Assembly: GCA_001466705.2 (NCBI GenBank)
Contig: LATX02000208.1
Span: forward strand, 248,001 to 312,000
Reading direction: 5' to 3'
Origin: Moniliophthora roreri
Taxonomy: Eukaryota > Basidiomycota > Agaricomycetes > Agaricales > Marasmiaceae
Length of the DNA: 64,000 nt
How positions within the stretch are numbered: position 1 is the first letter of the stretch; each line of letters opens with the position of its first letter. The notes beneath the pieces were generated by a model. It saw only the letters and a program-made list of their open reading frames with translations. It made no database searches and was not told the DNA's origin. A program made the position numbers and the translations under genes. This document shows, one piece after another, positions 59,006 through 64,000 of the stretch.

Positions 59006-60905
59006 GTCTATGGTATCTTTACAACTGGACGAAATCGCAAAACATGGTATGTTTGCAAACAATGCTACAATATGCATTCCCATTCCTTTGCCAAGCAAAA
59101 AATCCTCCAAAAAGCAGTATTAGTATGCCTTCCTATTGATGAGAGGGCATACACTTTTCTCTGAGGAGATTTCCAGCTTAGCAGAACTTTCACAGTCCTT
59201 GAAGTGGATAAAATTCCTCCTAAGACCCCTCCTATTACTCAGGAGGAGATCAACATTGGAGATATTTTTCCATCAGAATCATTCAAGCATATTTTCGGTA
59301 ATCTTCCATCTGGAAAACATCTTATGACGCACAAGTACCCTAACCAGGTACGAGATGTTATTCCTACCAAAACTTCAGAGTCTACTGTTCCTCGAAATCC
59401 TATTAATAGATTCGAGAACAAACAACCTCAAAAATCGGACCATGGTCGTGCCATGAGGAGATGGTCGCGATTCATGGAAGCCAAAATTCAGGCCCGGATT
59501 CCGAAATCTCAATATGACCCGACAATGATTCCAATGCCTGAGAATATCAAATTCCATATCGAGCTTTTAAATAATAATCCATCTATTGATTCAACACTTT
59601 TTGCATCACATCGATTTGCAAAAATCATACTTGATTTAATAGAAACCAAAAAGGATTATATTCGAGATAGAGCTCAGAAACTCGGACATGATTACAAGAA
59701 GCAACCCGCCATTGTTGANTAATGAGGCACAAGTACCCTAACCAGGTACGAGATGTTATTCCAACCGAAACTTCGGAGTCCACTGTTCCTCGAAATCCTA
59801 TTAATACATTTGAGAACAAACAACCTCACAAATCGGACCATGGTCGTGCCATGAGGAGATGGTCGCGACACATGGAAGCCAAAATTCAGGCCCGGATTCC
59901 GAAAGCTCAATATGATCCAACAATGATCCCCATGCCCGAAAATGTTAAATTCCACATCGAGCTTCTAAACAATAATCCATCTATTGATTCAACACTTTTT
60001 GCATCACATCGATTTCTCGGACATGATTACAAGAAGCAACCCGCCATTGTTGACTTCTTGGATGCATTGGACGTATATGCAAAGTACCCCCAATCGACTT
60101 CCTTCGCCCCTCATTCCACTCCAATCTCTTTTTGCTCAGAAGCCTGTCATAAATGTACTTGGCGAGATGAACGCCATACAGAATTTTGTGGCATGGGACT
60201 CTGGCAAATGGCCGATCATGATGACACTGGTGACAGGTACTGGATCTTCTTCACTCGGATCAGAAACACTCTGTTCCGACTCCGTGATCCGATTGAACCA
60301 CTCGTCGAGATCCTAAACTGTGTGGTGACAAAAGAGCATAATCTCTACATGCGGAATTATGCCAAAATGGAATTTCATCGTCACCCTTCAGCAGTTTGTG
60401 AAGCAGATTGCCAATGTTGTACCAGTGGACTACCAAAGCATATCACATACCTTAGTAAGAGGGAGTACAAATTCAATCAAATCGCTCCAGGAAAATACGT
60501 TCATGAAGACCCAACTAACCCTGGGATCGAAGCAGGTGAACGATTCAAATTTGGTGATCACCCTGTCGACTATATCAATTGAAATACACCAAACCCATCC
60601 AGAGCACCAACCCCCAAACTAAACCAAGACTTTAAAACAGTCTTCTGTGTCACATGCAATTATCCACATCATCTTGATAATTGGCCAGTCGCTGCTACTT
60701 GCATCCCAATCATGTTTAACTCTGTTCAGGAAGGCTTCCCTCCAAAACGTAATCCACGCGGCTTTAACAACAAATCTATTAAAAAGCCATTTACGGAAGC
60801 TCTTTCTTCGGCAGACGATCCGATTCTCCTTAAAGACCCCTGGAAGAAGGAGAAAGATTATGCCGAAACATGGTTGAACAAGGAAAAGAACAACAAAGTT
60901 TGGGA
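59006..60905 (+). pseudogene. Unassigned retroelement ORFs with an internal repeat
   Basis: Open frames 59,204-59,718 and 59,722-60,582 share a segment of over 300 bp (NQVRDVIPT, SDHGRAMRRWSR, YDPTMIPMPEN, NNNPSIDSTLFASHRF), with an N between them at 59,719. The first copy carries about 66 bp more before LGHDYKKQPAIV. Further on come Cys/His-containing parts (FCSEACHKCTWRDERHTEFC; about 60,640 CVTCNYPHHLDN). They precede Copia protease, so they may be the rest of a Copia gag, but I do not recognise the family and a domesticated or captured gene is possible. Confidence 0.45.
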
Positions 60906-60906
60906 N

Positions 60907-62758
60907 GCCACTATCAGCGCTCGATGAACAATTTCTTTCTAACTCTGTAAATAGTAACATTGTACAATGTATGATGACTAAAATTAGTGATAAAAACGTT
61001 GTATCTGTAGAACCACAAACAAATGAATGGGCTCTTGATACTGCTGCAACCAATCACATAACGCCTTTTAAGTCCGATTTCCTCGAGTTAAATGAAATTC
61101 CTACAGGACCCAAGCAAATCATTGGAGTCACTGGTTCGGATGTCATAACTCATCAAGGAACAGTAATCATTCGTCATACCAATTCACTTGGAGAAACCCA
61201 TACGGTCAAACTTTATCCGGTGTTCTATTGGCCTAAAGCAAATCATAGACTTCTAGCTGGGAATAAATATATCGTAAATGGTTACAATATTAAATATTCG
61301 TTCCCAGAAACCTCTATAATTACGAAAGCTAATGGTAAACTCTTTATGTCGCTATTTGCGAAACCAGAAAGAGATGGGTATACGTACCTACATGCTTCCT
61401 CTGTCAAGCAGAACGAAGCAGTTACCATTCTTGCTTTCAAGATTAAATCAACTGATCCTGTAATTGCTCATAACAGATTTGGTCATACCAGAAAGAGATG
61501 GGTATACGTACCTACATGCTTCCTCTGTTAAGCAGAATGAAGCAGTTACCATTCTTGCTTTCAAGATTAAATCAACTGATCCTGTAATTGCTCATAACAG
61601 ATTTGGTCATATACCTTACCGAGTATTGACAAACTGTATGAAACATTGCAAAGGATTTTCCATTGAGAAACAAGGATCTAAAAAGTCTTTGTGTAAGGGA
61701 TGTGCTGAAGGAGGAACAGCATCTAAACCTTACCATAGTTCTCAAAAGCGTAAAGAAAATATCCTAGAACTCATTCATATGGATATTAAGGAGTTTCCTA
61801 TTAATTCCTACCACCAAAATTGTTANCTCAGTAGGATGGATTTATCATCAAAGAACTAAGAATCAATTTGAAACACTTACCAGCTTTAAACGCTTTCGTG
61901 CCCTAACCGAGAAGCAAACTGGTAAAATAATTAAATGTGTTCAAACTGATCATGGTGGAGAATTTTTTGGAAATGAGTTCCAAACATATCTTAAAGATAA
62001 TGGAATTCAAATGCGAAACTCAGCTCCTCATATACATCAACAGCAAGGAAGAGTCGAACGTTCAATTCGTACTCTTGCGGAAAAAGCAGAAAAATTCCGC
62101 AATCATGCTTCCTTACCACAATCTTGGTGGGAATTTATGATGAACAACGCTGTACATGTATATAATCGCACTCCAAATAAACGCTTAGAGTGGAAAACTC
62201 CAACCGAAATCTATAGTAAGAAAGTACCTGATGTCTCTTATTTTCGAACACCAGGATGTTCAGCGTATGTTTTTATTCATAAAGAACAACGCAAAAACAA
62301 ACTTTCAAAGAAAATGGAACGTATGACATTCCTAGATTACGCTCCTAATACCAAAGGATATCGGTTTATGCGACAGGATAAGACGATATTTACGGCTGCT
62401 CAAGCAGACTTCGATGAAGAAGATTTTCCGTACTCGTCTAATTCAGTTGATCGAACCTTACAATCAACCAATGGAATCTTATCTATTCCTTTTACTGGTA
62501 TTAATCGACCACGATCGGATAATGATGATGACGGTCATCAAAATCACGATCAAGGGGGAGGAAATGACGATGATGACGATCATCCTGATTTCCCTCAACC
62601 TAATCATCCCAACGGAGGTAATGATCCTGTGGATCATCATCATAACCAGAATGATGGTGAGGATCAATCACGACCTAAAAATACTGCACCGCCGCAAAAC
62701 CCAATAGATCCTGAAATAAATAATATAAACAGGAGAATGCGACGAAGGGTACAGATGT
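60907..62758 (+). pseudogene. pol: Copia pol copy A: protease and integrase, with a 124-bp duplication
   Basis: Protease motif WALDTAATNHITPF (about 61,030), a GAG-pre-integrase domain with HNRFGHIPYRVLTNCMKH and CKGCAEGG, the integrase core with HMDIKEFPINSY, KCVQTDHGGEFFGNEF and QQQGRVERSIRTLAEKAEKF, then NRTPNKRLEWKTPTEIY, a domain GCSAYVFIHKEQR, and an Asp/His/Asn-rich linker (about 62,510-62,660). The unit beginning CCAGAAAGAGATGGG at 61,364 is repeated at 61,488 (124 bp), shifting the frame. The N at 61,826 replaces about 27 bp present in copy B. Sequence ends at the N at 62,759 before the reverse transcriptase. Confidence 0.85.
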
Positions 62759-62759
62759 N

Positions 62760-64000
62760 TTAAGAGCAGCATCACTAATGAATTACTAGAAACGAACATT
62801 GATTCCGAGCCACTATCAGCGCTCGATGAACAATTTCTTTCTAACTCTGTAAATAGTAACATTGTACAATGTATGATGACTAAAATTAGTGATAAAAACG
62901 TTGTATCTGTAGAACCACAAACAAATGAATGGGCTCTTGATACTGCTGCAACCAATCACATAACACCTTTTAAGTCTGATTTCCTTGAGTTAAATGAAAT
63001 TCCTACAGGACCCAAGCAAATCATTGGAGTCACTGGTTCGGATGTCATAACTCATCAAGGAACAGTAATCATTCGTCATACCAATTCACTTGGAGAAACC
63101 CATATGGTCAAACTTTATCCGGTGTTCTATTGGCCTAAAGCAAATCATAGACTTCTAGCTGGGAATAAATATATCGTAAATGGTTACGATATTAAATATT
63201 CGTTCCCAGAAACCTCAATAATTACGAAAGCTAATGGTAAACTCTTTATGTCACTGTTTGCAAAACCAGAAAGAGATGGGTATACTTACCTACATGCTTC
63301 ATCTGTCAAGCAGAACGAAGTAGTTACCATTCTTGCTTTCAAGATTAAATCAACTGATCCTGTAATTGCTCATAACAGATTTGGTCATATACCTTATCGT
63401 GTATTGACAAACTGTATGAAGCATTGTAAAGGATTTTCCATTGAGAAACAAGGATCTAAAAAGTCTTTGTGTAAGGGATGTGCTGAAGGAGGAACAGCAT
63501 CTAAACCTTACCATAGTTCTCAAAAGCATAAAGATAATGGATATTAAGGAGTTTCCCATTAATTCTTACCACCAAAATCGTTATACATTAGTTCTAATTG
63601 ATGACCATTCCTCAGTAGGATGGATTTATCACCAACAAACTAAGAATCAATTTGAAACACTTACCAGTTTCAAACGCTTTCGTGCTTTAACCGAAAAGCA
63701 AACTGGTAAAATTATTAAATGTGTTCAAACTGATCATGGTGGAGAATTTTTTGGAAATGAGTTCCAAACATATCTTAAAGATAATGGAATTCAAATGCGA
63801 AACTCAGCTCCTCATATACATCAACAGCAAGGNTCGAACGTTCAATTCGTACTCTTGCGGAAAAAGCAGAAAAATTCCGCAATCATGCTTCCTTACCACA
63901 ATCTTGGTGGGAATTTATGATGAACAACGCTGTACATGTATATAATCGCACTCCAAATAAACGCTTAGAGTGGAAAACTCCAACCGAAATCTATAGTAAG
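62760..64000 (+). pseudogene. pol: Copia pol copy B, partial, runs off the window
   Basis: Nearly the same sequence as copy A from GCCACTATCAGCGCTCGATG onward, without the 124-bp duplication. The stretch before it reads ELLETNIDSEPLSALDEQF in frame with the protease. A deletion of about 22 bp at 63,535 (between copy A's AAAGAAAATATCC and CATATGGATATT) breaks the frame before integrase, and the N at 63,833 replaces five bases. The integrase residues (QTDHGGEFFGNEF) are intact. Confidence 0.85.

Noticed and set aside
62479..62667. Minus-strand Ile/Met-rich frame that looks like a membrane protein
   Set aside because: Antisense of the Asp/His/Asn-rich Copia linker; the hydrophobicity is a codon artefact.

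Overview
The window looks like nuclear DNA of a mushroom-forming basidiomycete (Agaricomycetes). Genes carry many short introns (about 45-60 nt, GTRNGT...YAG). The protein families fit: a GT15 mannosyltransferase with ten introns, a GH76-like glycosidase with a C-terminal tail of the type I recall for this family in mushrooms, a DUF6699 protein and PPxY proteins. The repeats are fungal chromoviral Gypsy, Copia and pogo-like DNA transposons. No tRNA, rRNA, CRISPR or bacterial operon structure is visible.

Bases 1-35,000 are the gene-bearing half. In order: a tandem pair of PPxY-motif proteins (minus; the first copy looks broken), a GT15 pseudogene fragment (minus), an arylamine N-acetyltransferase (minus), a damaged GH76-like gene (minus), an intact KRE2/MNT1-type alpha-1,2-mannosyltransferase (plus), an acyl-protein thioesterase (minus) lying between two small non-autonomous DNA transposons, the C-terminal half of the PP4 regulatory subunit Psy2/SMEK (minus, cut at an N), a large zinc-finger protein (plus), a DUF6699 protein (plus), and a divergent pair of exosome subunit RRP46 (minus) and a zinc-free MDR oxidoreductase (plus). 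Stretches of 1-4 kb between them hold no gene I can defend.

Bases 35,000-56,000 are repeat-rich and CpG-poor. A 3.6 kb pogo-like transposon contains a solo Gypsy LTR with a perfect 5-bp target duplication. Next comes a complete 8.9 kb Gypsy chromovirus on the minus strand with two LTRs, gag, pol, a chromodomain and an extra ORF behind pol. Then follow about 4.8 kb in which I find no CpG at all, ending in a hypothetical multi-exon gene. Bases 55,284-64,000 hold a Copia element (LTR, primer site, gag start). A second copy of the same Gypsy family is inserted in its gag, followed by mosaic Copia pol segments joined by single Ns, which are probably assembly joints.

The most interesting biology is in the retroelements. 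Both Gypsy copies have a 12-nt sequence two bases behind the 5' LTR that is complementary to the predicted 5' end of their own RNA, 32 nt after a TATA box; this is Tf1/sushi-type self-priming. Both end gag with a GGGTTTT heptamer directly before TAA, and the -1 frame opens into conserved protease-linker sequence. The neighbouring Copia element instead has a primer site matching the anticodon arm of initiator tRNA-Met. CpG decay dates the nested insertions relative to each other.
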